NCBI GenBank assembly: GCA_027603945.1
Contig: JADIIU010000133.1
Location: forward strand, 1 to 34,137
Direction: 5' to 3'
Length of the DNA stretch: 34,137 bases
Origin: Terramyces sp. JEL0728
Taxonomy: Eukaryota; Chytridiomycota; Chytridiomycetes; Rhizophydiales; Terramycetaceae
Shown: positions 17,421-28,371 of the stretch, one piece after another
Numbering within the stretch: the stretch's first letter is position 1
How the letters are laid out: each line of letters opens with the position of its first letter
The notes under the pieces: model-generated
What the model saw: the letters and a program-made list of their open reading frames with translations, nothing else
Told to the model about the DNA's origin: nothing
Databases searched by the model: none
Made by a program: the position numbers and the translations under genes

Positions 17421-18242
17421 CTATTTATTAGAAAGGGCAAACGAAGCCTCGTCAGAAAAAAAGAACTGAAACAAGAGCAGCTCAAATATACATACGCCAA
17501 CGATCTTCAGTAATTTCTTGTGCTTTAGACCGATAACTTTCCACCCAGAGAGGAAATTGAATAAATCGCAAGCAAAGAGTAACAGATTTCTGCCTAGCTT
17601 TTGGTCCACAATCAAGGATTCGTCCAGGACAAGTTGGACCATATGGCAAAGAGATGTGCCGCACAACCCCAGTAGCAATGGGAGATTGCTTGTTTTCTTG
17701 TTCAAGTGGATCATACATGTGATAAATATATAGAATTCAGTGATTGTAAAGAATAACTGGGATCTCCACATCACAAAATACCTGTCATTCAAGTAGTGAA
17801 TCAGAACTGAGAAACTGTACCACATTGTAGGGAGAGCAGATAAAATATTCAAAACAAATACTTTCCTAATATTATCTTTCAATAATCCAACGACAATCTG
17901 TTCAAAGGCTTTGAAAGTGACTATTCCCCAGACCAAGAACAGTCCAAGCATGTGAAACGCCGTTGCATCTAGGTTAAAATATACAGATTTGTAGCAGTTG
18001 CTAGATCCAGCCTTGATTATTACTCCAGGTCTGATTTCAGTGTCTTTGTCGTATTTGACACACTTGTAGTGCGGCTTGTTGAACCCGTCCCAACACGATA
18101 ATGGAGGTGTCGAGCAAGTTTGTGACGGATCAAATATTTCAGAGGCGTTTGAAGGAACGATAAAGTAGTGCGCCAATAAAGAGATGGCCATACATCCCGT
18201 AAAAGCAATAATATTTGCCAGTATATGATTTTTTAGTTTCAT
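17421..18242 (-). CDS. multi-pass membrane protein with Cys-rich loop, 273 aa
   Basis: About seven hydrophobic helices are visible. The first, near residues 9-29 (IIAFTGCMAISLLAHYFIV), is followed by a soluble loop of about 70 residues with Cys in CSTPPLSCWDGF, HYKCVK and NCYK, likely disulfide-bonded outside the cytosol. Then come VWGIVTFKAF, IRKVFVLNILSALPTMWYSF, LFFTITEFYIFITCMIHL and further helices to a KKLLKIVGVCIFELLL end. I do not recognise the family; a receptor- or ER-type protein is possible. The ATG was chosen as the first Met before KLKNH; an upstream Met would enter the 26-bp divergent promoter. Confidence 0.72.
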   Translation of the reverse strand: MKLKNHILANIIAFTGCMAISLLAHYFIVPSNASEIFDPSQTCSTPPLSCWDGFNKPHYKCVKYDKDTEIRPGVIIKAGSSNCYKSVYFNLDATAFHMLGLFLVWGIVTFKAFEQIVVGLLKDNIRKVFVLNILSALPTMWYSFSVLIHYLNDRYFVMWRSQLFFTITEFYIFITCMIHLNKKTSNLPLLLGLCGTSLCHMVQLVLDESLIVDQKLGRNLLLFACDLFNFLSGWKVIGLKHKKLLKIVGVCIFELLLFQFFFSDEASFALSNK

Positions 18243-18268
18243 CGTGTCCAACAATTTTTTTGTTTTTT
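18243..18268. promoter_or_regulatory. 26-bp divergent gap between two start codons
   Basis: Only 26 bp separate the ATG of the membrane-protein gene (minus) and that of TRM11 (plus). It is T-rich (caacaatttttttgtttttt on the plus strand). Any promoter elements must sit inside neighbouring coding DNA, or one true start lies further in. Confidence 0.6.
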
Positions 18269-19602
18269 ATGAAGGATTATTTGGTTCACTTTGCTCAATT
18301 TCACTTGGAATTTCGACTACCGGAACTTGATTCGCTAGCAAGGCTGGAAAATATTGAAATCCGTTACAATATTGAAGAATATACGCACAAGCATCCTTTT
18401 TTAAAAGTCCAAATTGCAAACCACGAACAAGCAAAACGGTTAATACAACGTTCAATCTTGATAAAGTAGTTGACATTTAATGCAGGGATATTATTGAGTT
18501 GTGGGCGGCTGAAGATACTTTTGACGAGCTGAAGGAATTCCTAAAGAAGGACCAAAACAAAGACAAGGAGGAATACAAGGACGCTCCATTCAAGTTCCAC
18601 GTCGAAGCGTTTGAGCATACACTAACGATGGCAGAGCAAATAGAAAGAATCGAAGAGCTGGCATTCTTGCCATTAAATGGAACTGTGGATTTGAAGAATC
18701 CAAAATACATCTTTGCGCTATTCGAAGATTATAGCGGAGAAGAATTTAGAGGAGTAAAGAAAACTTTACCTCCAATCAAACTGTACTTTGGATTATTCAT
18801 TGGATCTGGCAATAGAGAGATTGTCAGTCGATACGATTTGAAAAAGAGAGAATATTTGGGGACCACTTCTATGGATGCAGAGCTATCTCTTGTCATGGCG
18901 AATCAAGTACTTGCCCAGCCAGGTTCATTAATACTGGATCCGTTCGTTGGAACAGGATCGTTTTTAGTAAGCTGTTCACATTTTGGTGCGTATACAGTCG
19001 GGAGTGATATTGACGGAAGACAGATCAGGGGGGCTGACGGCAAAGATATTAATTCCAATCTCTCTCAATACAATCTGGAAAAATATGTTTTAGGGACTTT
19101 TGTTTCCGATATTGCCCATCATCCATGGAGAAATGCTGAATGGCTGGATGGAATCATTTGCGATCCGCCTTACGGGGTTCGTGCAGGAGCCAGAAAGATT
19201 ACATTTAGCGATAAACCGTTATTTAGAAAGTGTGTTAAGTTAACATAGGGATGGTACAAGGAGATATCCGACTACAGAAGCATACGAAATGTCTCTGGTA
19301 GTTAGTGATCTAATCCAATTTGCGGCGACGTTCCTAGTCCCATCGGGAAGACTGGTGTTTTGGTTACCAACTTTAATCGACGAGTAATTAAATGTAATAT
19401 TAGGTACGTGCCAGACGATATCCCAACTCACCCAAAAATGAAACTGATTGCCAATAGCGAGCAGAACTTTGGCAAATGGTCCCGAAGACTAATCACTATG
19501 GAGAAAATCCATCATATTGATGAGTTTGACCAACTTTCTATATCGGTAGAAAAACCTGGGCACTCTAATTTCAGGGAAAAGTATTTCACTCCAACCGCCT
19601 AG
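18269..19602 (+). CDS. TRM11: tRNA (guanine-10-N2)-methyltransferase catalytic subunit Trm11
   Basis: Introns 18466-18485, 19230-19248 and 19384-19403 (19-20 nt) rebuild 424 residues (yeast Trm11 433). An N-terminal THUMP-type region leads to a Rossmann methyltransferase: SAM-binding LDPFVGTGSFLVS, a GSDIDGRQIRG acidic loop, and the catalytic DPPYGVRAGARK. The splice at 19230 restores RYPTTEAYEMSLVVSDLIQF, and the last gives LPTLIDEYVPDDIPTHPKM. With Trm112 it makes m2G10 in cytosolic tRNAs. Confidence rests on the motif order and the Trm11-specific C-terminal helix region. Confidence 0.93.
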
Positions 19603-19631
19603 GTACTAATATAAGATTGCTATTATATACT

Positions 19632-22600
19632 TTATTCTTCTGGTAGTTTCTTTAGTTTATGCCATGGTGTAGTAGTTAATTTCTTTTGCTCTTCAGGATC
19701 TTCACTGTCCATTAGTATTTCGACTTCTTCCAGCAAAACTCCAGCCTTATCTTGCGCTATTTTCTGGTCCAGCTGCTTTTGGGCTACGTGGATTTGATTG
19801 CTCTTGATACTATTTCTCTTGTTCAGTTTGCCAAGCGGTACAATCTTTTTCAATGAATGGTCGTTTTGATATGCCACTACGGAAGGTATTTCTTCTGTTA
19901 GGAGTCGAATTGCAGCTGAACTAATTGCATTATGCGGTACATCTTCTTCCTTTTCACCACTTGCCGTAAGCAATCGAGGCTCTGGATAAAAGTTTTTCAT
20001 GTATGGCTCTAAAAGATACTTTAACCTTTTCATTGAGTAGGTAAAGTTTGGTTGGGGCGGAACTGCTTCATATCCAGTAGCTTTCTTTATTTCCCACAGT
20101 TCTGTGGCTACTATTTGGCCAACTTTCTAATATTAGCAGCGCTTACCAATAAGTTGTGAGATATTGTTATATCGGGGTCGTATAGTGCGTGTTCCATGGC
20201 ACATAATACTGCAAGGTACGACTCTAGCGCCAATTCTTTCTTTTGAGCTATGCAACTAGGATTAAATATTTGTACAGAACTGCCAGTGATTTTTCTTCGT
20301 ACGGAAAAGTCACACCGTCCACAGTCTACCATTATGAGCATCTTACCCAATCGTTGAAATTAACCCCGTGGCGTGTTAGCTTTACAGCACATATTCGGGT
20401 ATTCAAATCCTCAATTACGCTACAGTTATTGCTACGTACTTGTGGTCTGCAATGTCTGAATAGTATGCAACTCTGCTTTGGACGGCTGGCACTTGTGTAA
20501 GATAATCTTGAATTACACGAGCCTCGATTAGCTGCATCATACCTTGTTCATGTATTGGGATTTTGACAGATAAGGTGGATTCCAGTGGAGATCCAAGTAG
20601 GTTGTTTTCATTTCAAACGTAGAGTTATCATGCACCAGACGAGCTTTCACTGCTACAGCGACCGCTCTAAAAACGTTATACGTAAGTCTAGGCACGATCC
20701 TTGATATATAAATATCCTAAAGTCAGAGCAAAATTACTTTGAAAAGGTTATTTTCCGACATGCACTCTAATGATAAATAGCCAACAACACCCTTTGATTT
20801 GCATAGTGATGAAATAATGCTCACAACTTCCAGAATTCTTTGCTGTGATATTGACTGCTGAGGGATGTATGTTCCGAATGGCTTCTCATCAACCATTTTC
20901 GTTTCCGATGATGCTACGAGTTTCCATTCGCCATTAGGCTGCACAAATAAGCCCACTTCAACTATATTGAAACTATTTTGATTTTCAAGAGGTAGGATTT
21001 CCAAAATCCCGCCATTTCCCCAAATCCCCAGTATAAAGTCTTCATTGTGCGTGTGTGATAATACCTGGTCTACTATATCTGCAGTGGCTATATTAGGAGA
21101 AATTACTATAAATAATGGGGAAATAGTCCATCAAACCTTCAAAATTATTTGCCCTCGTCAGTTTCCACAGTAATTTTTCAGGTCTTCCATGTGTAATTTC
21201 TCTGACCTGTTCCTCTAGAGATTCCAATTCTTTTACTTTTGATATCCAATATTTCGGTGTTGCTTTGACGGTTGTTCCAGCCTCGTTTATCCAATTCGAT
21301 AAAATGCACTTATTTTCTCGAAACTGTTCTTCCACTTTGGTACCGGAGCCAAAGTAAGGGCAATTTAAATACTTTTTTGATTAATTCAATATTTACTGTA
21401 CAAACTCCAGCGATATAAGTGGAAAATTCATCTGCAATTAAAATTGGATTTCTCTTTTGGCAGATTTCCTTGATTTTGTCCATTGCAAATTGACTAAAAT
21501 ATAGCGAGGTCTCAGTGAGAGATCTATTTTCAAAATGTTTTGCATTTTCTGGAATGACAACATGCAGTTTTCCTGATTCAATTGGGTTAGGGAAATGCGC
21601 AATGTCTAGCTGTCAACCGGCACTTACCAAAGAATTCAGTTAGTTTTTCATCAAATCTCTCATGCTTGAATGGCAGAACAATGATCATTCTTAAATTTGG
21701 ATCATAAAATAGTGGGAAAAGTCTAGTTAAAAGTGTATACCTTTCCACATCCATAAATTCATTTGGCTTTTTGAAATTTTTAGGCACAACTACAATTAAA
21801 ATTCTGATGTTAACCACAAATCACCGCAGTTTGGCATGGAATTCTTCTTTTGAATTTACAAATTTGTGCTGTATTTCATTAAATTTGGAATATGCTTCCT
21901 TCAATTTTGCCTGAATAAGGAATACCATACCTTATGGATCCCGTAAAATCTCTTTCTCATTTTGAATATTGTCCAGTAGTGCTTAAATACTCTTGTTGCG
22001 CGATGCAATTCCAGCAACTCTTGTCTCTGAACTCTATAATTAGCTGTCTATTGCCTCGTTCTATAATGTCTAAAAACTGATTGTATGAGAGAAACTGCCA
22101 GCCCTCTCCCGATTTCTGCATTGAAAAATGTTTGACCCGGTTTGTTTAGAATCCTCAAAACCTATATAATATTTAAATTACTGTTTTCTTGTTATAAATA
22201 CAATCCATCATAACCTCATATGGCAAGGGATAAATTAATGGGTCGCTGCATCTATTAATTACTGTTTCGCAGTCTAAAATAATGCTTGGGACTGAATTAG
22301 GCAGATATTACTGGAATATTTGATACTAAGGCCGATGATTCCGTCAATGATCCAAAACGCAACGCATTTGATGTCTTTCTCTTTGATTTTTGTATTAAAC
22401 TTTGCGTAAGCTCCTGTTGTATCGTCCACCATGCCATTTTCGATCACAACAACCCATCCAGGTGCTTTTTTCCCTGGAATCGGTCTAAATGTTTCATTAT
22501 AACCTGCTACTGATGGCTGGTCGGTCGTTGATTCAATTGAGCTTTCTGGCGATGCAGAATTCACAATTACAGATTCAATTGCCGTTAACGGCCTCCCCGG

Positions 22601-23191
22601 CATACGAGAAGATGCCAGCCTGACAGTAGTATCGTAAATATGAGGCTGGAAATCCCAAACCCTTTCCATTTTAACATCTTGAGAAAACAAAGTTGGTTTG
22701 ACAGGATTTAACAGCGGGACGTTGCCTTTTGTTTTAAAAGCAACTGATACATCAGCATGCGGTGGGACTATACACCGTTCCATTAGATTTTGTATTCCCC
22801 CAGGATTGTCCAGATTTGATTTTTCGGTTGGAATTAATATTTTCCTATTTGGATTCATCTTTAAGAAAACTGGAAGATTCGTTCCGTAATATACATAATT
22901 GATATCATTTTTTAACTTTCCTGGGATACTGCTTTTGTGATCTGGCGGTTTTATCACCAGATGAGTGACAGGTCTAATTCCGATTTTTGGAAGTTTAAAA
23001 TCAGTAGCCCTGCATAGGTGCTTGGTAATCTCTTTTACTTTTTCCTTTGGTAACGCATTCTGATTTAATTCTTGGTGAACAAGCATTGGCAATCCGATGT
23101 TTTCTGTTGGAACTTCAGGAGGATAATTCCGCGCATCGTTAATATCCGCAGACTTGTTTATCCCATCATATAGTTTCGATATCGCAGCCAT
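19632..23191 (-). CDS. IQCH: IQCH-like protein (IQ motif plus ATP-grasp domain), about 1064 aa
   Basis: A long first exon (PPEVPTENIGLPMLVHQELN; IRPVTHLVIKPPDH) is followed by about 15 introns: 22292-22311, 22116-22181 (66 nt, uncertain), 22034-22077 (44 nt, uncertain), 21911-21930, 21804-21824, 21606-21627, 21372-21396, 21088-21106, 20717-20737, 20523-20542, 20410-20435, 20326-20346, 20256-20275, 20127-20146. An IQ motif follows (ATRVFKHYWTIFKMRKRFYG), then FPLFYDPNLRMIIVLPFKHE and an ATP-grasp-like part (LLWKLTRANNFEGL; GGILEILPLENQNSFNIVEV; SKGVVGYLSLECM). This order recalls animal IQCH, a calmodulin-binding sperm protein. All exon lengths add up to a multiple of three. The two long introns need transcript support. 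If correct, it hints at a flagellate ancestry or stage. Confidence 0.7.
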
Positions 23192-23300
23192 TGTGATTTC
23201 TAAGCGAAATTTTACTAATTGTATGTTGCTGAAAACTAGGTGATGTCACTTGCTATTCGCCCCATGACTGCTGGTTTCAACGTCTGGTTTCACTTTACTA

Positions 23301-25227
23301 ATGTCGATAAATGAGCTGCCAACTGAAATATACGAAATAATCTTTTGTTACTTGGAAGAGCCTTTACGTTTATCACCGGTATGCAAGCAATGGAATTCCA
23401 TCCTGAAAAATCTAAAGGTAAATTTTAAGCTAATCGTTGAATATTGTAATAAAAGCTACTCCAAGGCTATACAACTATGGATTAATGAATATATTGGATA
23501 GATACAGTAGTTTGGAAAAGTTGAATCTAACAGTATGCGAGACATTCATAGAGGGCAGCCATCCTTACCTGCACCATCAAATTGCACAGCAATTCACAGG
23601 ACATAAAAAGCTTAGTGTAGTTATCAGTTCAAGTGATTTGATTATGCCAGGCGTTTTCAATTGTCCAAATCTTAGGAATTTGACGTTGCAGGAGAGTAGC
23701 CCGTATGGAGAAGAGTTCAAAATCAACCAACGCCAGGGTTTACACGAAAGGAGAAATTTAGGCTACATTATTACTTCATTGCCCAGTCTAGAGTCCTTAT
23801 CAGTCGATTCGCCAACTTTCTGGACACAGTCGCCTTCCATGGATCGCATGCAGCTTTTTAACTCTTCATCGCTGAAGAAACTAGTGATAAGATCATTAGA
23901 TCTTAAAACTATGGACAATATATTTAAATGTTTTCAAGATGGTGCAACTTTACCATGCCTCCAGCAGCTCACCATTGATTTTTGCCATCACAACCTGGAA
24001 AAGTACTTTGTAAATGCCTTGAAAAATGCTTGCCCTCAGCTAATTCACCTGCAGATCAAATATGGAAATCTACATTTTGATTCTCTTCAAGATATCTGCG
24101 AACAACTTCCACAAATCCAGCTGCTAAAGTTTTCTCGATGTGAAATTCCTGCCCCATCTACAAATTGGGCATTCATCCTAGCATATATTTCAGAAAGATT
24201 AAAATCACTAAAGACGCTCTCATTTAACCACTGTACAATCGTGGGGGAACACATTGAACTGAAACAACAGAGTAGAACAAACTACAACCTAAACTATCTC
24301 AAGCTATTTGATACGCAAGATACCAGACCTACGGATGACATGATTATTTTAATCCTGCAGCTATTTCCAAACCTCTCAAAACTTCGTGTGGATTTAAATA
24401 CTTTTCGCTTTCCAGGAAATAACGTGGAGGATCAGTTACTAATATGCAATAATTTAAAAAGCACAGAAACGATTGAACTCCGATTTGGGAAACTATCTGG
24501 CGAGGAGACGACGAATACCGAAATTATAGATTTTGTGTGCCCAAAATTAACAAACCTTTCGCTATGGGGGTTTCATTCCTTTCCAAATTTTATAATCGCA
24601 CCAAACAGTGTTAATTTAAGGAAGTTGTCGCTGAATTACTCGCTCGGCGCACCCCAAGCTAAATATTACGATCTGCCCAACCTTGAAACTCTTCACGTCA
24701 AAAGTGTGACCCACCTAGCGCAAGCAATATGTCTATCTACGATTAAGGCTCTGGTTGTAAACTCGAAAAAGCTCAAATCGCTCAGCATAGAAGCAATGAA
24801 TAACCAGATCTACTTCTTTGACGATCAAATATTGCAAAATCTGATGCAATGCTGCCCGAAGCTGAAAGAATTTAAATGCTTCCAATTTAGATTTACTTTG
24901 CACTCGCTTCAGCATTTTCTGGATAGATGGGATACCTTGAAAGCCCTTGCAATATCGGGACAAAGATCAATCGATGTACTGAATGATAATCTAAATACAA
25001 ATTTTATACTGCCGTTGCTGGCAAAGCGGAAGCTGCGGACATTTATTTTATCAGTCAGCGGCATTTTGCAGGAGAATGTTGAATTTTACAGCGACGAGAA
25101 CAGCATAGAAAAGTTTGCAGTGTATCGAGAGTATGAAAGAAAAGTAAAGGCAATGTTTCCTAGCCTACAAATGATCAAAATATTAGGGCCAGTTGAATAC
25201 ATATACCATCGACGTATGATTATATAA
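23301..25227 (+). CDS. F-box/leucine-rich-repeat protein, 635 aa
   Basis: The N-terminus is an F-box: INELPTEIYEIIFCYLEEPL...SPVCKQWNSIL. A 19-nt intron-like gap (23418-23436) leads to a long alpha/beta LRR array with repeats such as SSLEKLNLTVCETF, CPNLRNLTLQES, LPSLESLSVDSP, CPQLIHLQIKYG, LPQIQLLKFSRC and LKTLSFNHC, continuing to the C-terminus. Such proteins are substrate receptors of SCF ubiquitin ligases: the F-box binds Skp1 and the LRRs bind the target. The intron ends in CG instead of AG, yet removing exactly 19 nt is the only way found to join the frames. The start ATG lies 109 bp from the divergent IQCH-like gene. Confidence 0.88.
23418..23436 (+). other. non-canonical 19-nt intron (GT...CG)
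   Basis: The sequence gtaaattttaagctaatcg has the donor, length and gctaat branch site of the other introns here, but the acceptor is CG. Unspliced, the F-box frame runs to a stop at 23499-23501 without entering the LRRs. Removing 19 nt links AAG to TTG in the LRR frame. It could be a real variant acceptor, a mutated allele or a base-call error (A read as C). Confidence 0.6.
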
Positions 25228-25257
25228 TAAATTTGCAATGGATTTTTATTAGAACAG

Positions 25258-27553
25258 CTAATGCGGACTTGTCAACAGGTTTCCTCTGCTATCATGGCAT
25301 CTATCTCTTGGAATTTCCGGCCCTCCAACTGCCCACTGTTGAAGAGTGATATATGTTGTATATACCATCGCCAAAGTTCCAAAAATCACTACCAGCGAGT
25401 CTTTTGCGATTACCCACTTGCTTTTTGAGACGTTCAGATGGAACAAGGCAGGGTAGATGAATGATAACGGTATACAAGCAAAGCAGCCTACTAAAGACAC
25501 CACCTTATCCAAATTGGTTGATCCAGCCCAAGCAGTCAATCCAAGCATCATAGTCAATCCAGCACGATATAGATTCTTTTCCCATTTGATTAAAGTAGAC
25601 GCCTTCCCGGTGGATAGCCCAAATATTGCTGAATTAATTTCAAAGTACCTTGCTCAGTGATTCTAATTGCAGGATAAACACACAATGGGAATGAAAGCAT
25701 TATCGCAATTGCATACAAGAATTGAATCCCAGAAACTACAGGTGATTTAGGTAGATTCAAGAATACAATTGTTTCTACTTCATCGCCCAGCGCGAGATAA
25801 CCAAGAGTACCAATAGTTAGGAACACCCCTCCAATTACAACCATTCCATAAGTCAAGACATGATTGAAACGTTCCGGTTGTTTCATCGACTCTGCAATAG
25901 GCAGCATTAAACTGGGTTAAAAAGCAATTACCAAATTCCTTCAAATGCAAACATAGCTGTTCCAATAAATAGTGGGAATGATTGAAGATTAACCCAAGGG
26001 ACATTTTGAACTCCTCTTTCTCCAATAATAACAAAATCATATATAAAAATATATCCTAATCCTAAAAGAATAAACACATCGGCAATTAGTGAAGTAATCC
26101 CAAAGTTTTTGATTTTTCTAACCCACGCAAGAGGAATATACAAGAGCAATTGCAGTAAAATGAAAAACCAGTCTGGCAGTATGATTTTGCAGTTTGATGT
26201 TATCATAAGCAAGTCCCTTAAGTTTTGCCCTACAAAAATAAAGTAAGCACAGCAGAAACCCATTTGAGATACTGCAATCGATGCTAACACCAATTTCCGC
26301 ATTTTACTGCCGTAAATATGTTCTCCAATATCGCCGAATGATTTATGGCCCAGAGCTCTACTGGTATCTACCAATAACATCATGCAATGCAAAGTCATGT
26401 AGCCTAATACAAGCATCGTAACTACAGAAAACACCAAACCGCCATTTGAGAACGCTTTGGGAAGGAACAGTACTCCGGTTCCAACGAACGCCTTTATCAT
26501 CATAAAGAATGCTTTAGCTTCAGAAGTTCCTTTAACAGTAGTATTGGTTGTAGAGCTGGCTCTTGCTAGTAGAGGTGCTGATTCCTGGACTATCTCGTCT
26601 TCAATATCGCCAGGGACTGCTGGAAGCTCATCTTCTTCATCTTCATCATCACTAGGATAGACATCACCACCATAAAATCCGTAAAGAACCAAAAAATCAA
26701 TAAAGTTGCTCGTTACAAAGTTTGGTGGTCTTTTGCCCTCTCTTCTAGCTTTGTTTTGGAGAAAGTGTCTTCTAAAACCGCCAGGTTCGCGAAGATCTCC
26801 AGCGGTTTGCATTGTAGGTGATACAGCGATAACAACGTCCGGCTCGGAATTTCTTCTCTGCCTTTGTCCTTCTTTAGATTCTCTGTTTTCTTTCCACTTG
26901 TAAATATCCCTGGTAATGGCACCTACAGTCAATTTTAAGTTACCTCCCACGAGAGAATGAGACATTGAGCCAAAGGAAGCACCAGAGTCACTAGGCGGTT
27001 GCACCAAATGCTCGGCGACAATATTATTGACTTCCTGCACACCTAAAATTTCATCAATATCGGAATCGCTATTAATTCCTGCAGCAACATTTTTCAGGTG
27101 CGCAGCTTGGAATAGCGATGAGGGTGTAGCCCCTTTAACCGCCGACGATCTTCGCGGGATAGATTTTGGAATAGATCTAGACAATGAGCCGTTTGGACTT
27201 TTGGATTTTGTATTTCCGAATGATTTTGATAATATTTTTTCTGTTTCCAAAGTTGCTTTAGTTTTTGGGATTGGAATGCTGGTTTCTTCCTTTGGTAACG
27301 ATTGAATTTTAACTGCCGCTTGAGTTAGCAAACTTTGTTTGGGTTGCTCAACCACAATTGGCCGGCTTGGCTCTATTTCGTAATCAGATGCTTTAAAAGA
27401 AAGCGGTATTCTATGGTCTGATTCTATTTCTTCGTGCAGCTCATCCGTTGGTAATTCATGCTTTTGAATTTCTGGAGAGGCATTGACAGAAGAGTTTTCA
27501 GAAACCTTCTTCTTTCCCTTCTGCTTCTTGTTCTGCTTTTTCTTTGGAGGCAT
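25258..27553 (-). CDS. vacuolar-type amino acid transporter, AVT3/SLC36-like (AAAP family), 751 aa
   Basis: Two 20-nt introns (25912-25931, 25629-25648) lie in the membrane domain. The N-terminal about 330 residues are soluble: a Lys-rich start (MPPKKKQNKKQKGKKK), Ser/Pro-rich text and an acidic cluster (SDDEDEEDELPAVPGD). The transporter begins with AKAFFMMIKAFVGTGVLFLP, the AVT3/SLC36 signature, followed by about ten further helices, including the conserved FAFEGICLMLPIAESM restored by splicing. Such proteins export neutral amino acids from the vacuole or lysosome by proton exchange. The long regulatory N-tail resembles yeast Avt3/Avt4. Substrate range cannot be read from sequence. Confidence 0.92.
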
Positions 27554-27872
27554 TCAGAATACTAGGAAAGAATTTTTTTGCGATATCACCAACCGCAACT
27601 CGTTCATGGTCTTCAGCACTGACTAGATCTACTCGAGTAAATCAAATAAATAAGGATAAACGAAATACGCGAGTAAGCGTGAATAGTAGCGCAAACAATT
27701 ATTTCGTTTATGGATAATCGCGAATTTCGTTCCAATTATCGATCTTAAGTTTTAATGGTGGCCATAGTTATATTCCTGACGAAATTTCGATTCCTTTGAT
27801 GGAGTTGTTCTGTTGAATGGGTCATATTTGCCGTAATCACATTTCATTTTGTGGCTCATTTAACTTTACCAA
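27554..27872. promoter_or_regulatory. divergent intergenic region between AVT transporter and NPC2-like gene
   Basis: These 319 bp lie between opposite start codons. No ORF or RNA gene is seen. There is a CTCGAG-centred palindrome (actcgagt near 27633) and several CGAAAT/ATTTCG words around 27660-27790, on both strands. ACTTTACC lies just before the NPC2-like ATG. Confidence 0.4.
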
Positions 27873-28339
27873 ATGAAAATCCTCCTCCTTGCCCTTTCAG
27901 TATTCAGTTACCGTATTTCTCAGCAACCCATAACAGCACTAGAATCAGTATCTTGGTGCTCTTCTCCAGAAGATATTTTTGTTCCAGAATCGCTAACGTT
28001 GCTGCCAGACCCACCTGTTCGAGGGGAAAAATTGACGATTCAACTAAAAGGACAGTTAAAGGAAAAAGTTGATCAATCGAGTGTAGCGCAAGTTCGAGTT
28101 AAGCTCGGGTTTATCCAACTTGTCGACCAACCGTTTGATCTTTGTGAACAAATTGGACAAGTTGGAAAGGAATGTCCTTTGGAAAAGGGAGAGTTAGTAG
28201 TAGAAACTACTGTGGATATTCCCGGCCAAGTTCCTCCTGTAAGTACCATTAACGTTAGGGAAAGTACAATATTCATGTCACTGGCACCAACCAAGATCAG
28301 CTTCCTATTACTTGCATGGATGCTACATTTAGGATGTAA
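27873..28339 (+). CDS. NPC2: secreted ML-domain lipid-binding protein, NPC2/PG-PI transfer type
   Basis: A 20-nt intron (28239-28258) gives 148 residues. A signal peptide (MKILLLALSVFSY...) precedes SVSWCSSPEDIFVPESLTLL, PDPPVRGEKLTIQLKGQLKE, a DLC...KECPLEKGE disulfide region, VDIPGQVPP and, after the splice, GKYNIHVTGTNQDQLPITCM, which carries the conserved last Cys of the fold. ML-domain proteins bind sterols or phospholipids in the vacuole lumen or outside the cell. A 24-nt GT...AG piece at the signal-peptide end could be an in-frame intron but lacks a stop, so I left it in. It converges on the aspartyl protease gene 32 bp away. Confidence 0.92.
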
Positions 28340-28371
28340 AAGTTAATATATTAAGTATCGACAGAATATAT

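Noticed and set aside
27914..27937. 24-nt GT...AG segment in the NPC2-like signal peptide as an intron
   Set aside because: It has no in-frame stop, unlike all other 3n introns here, and the unspliced signal peptide is plausible.
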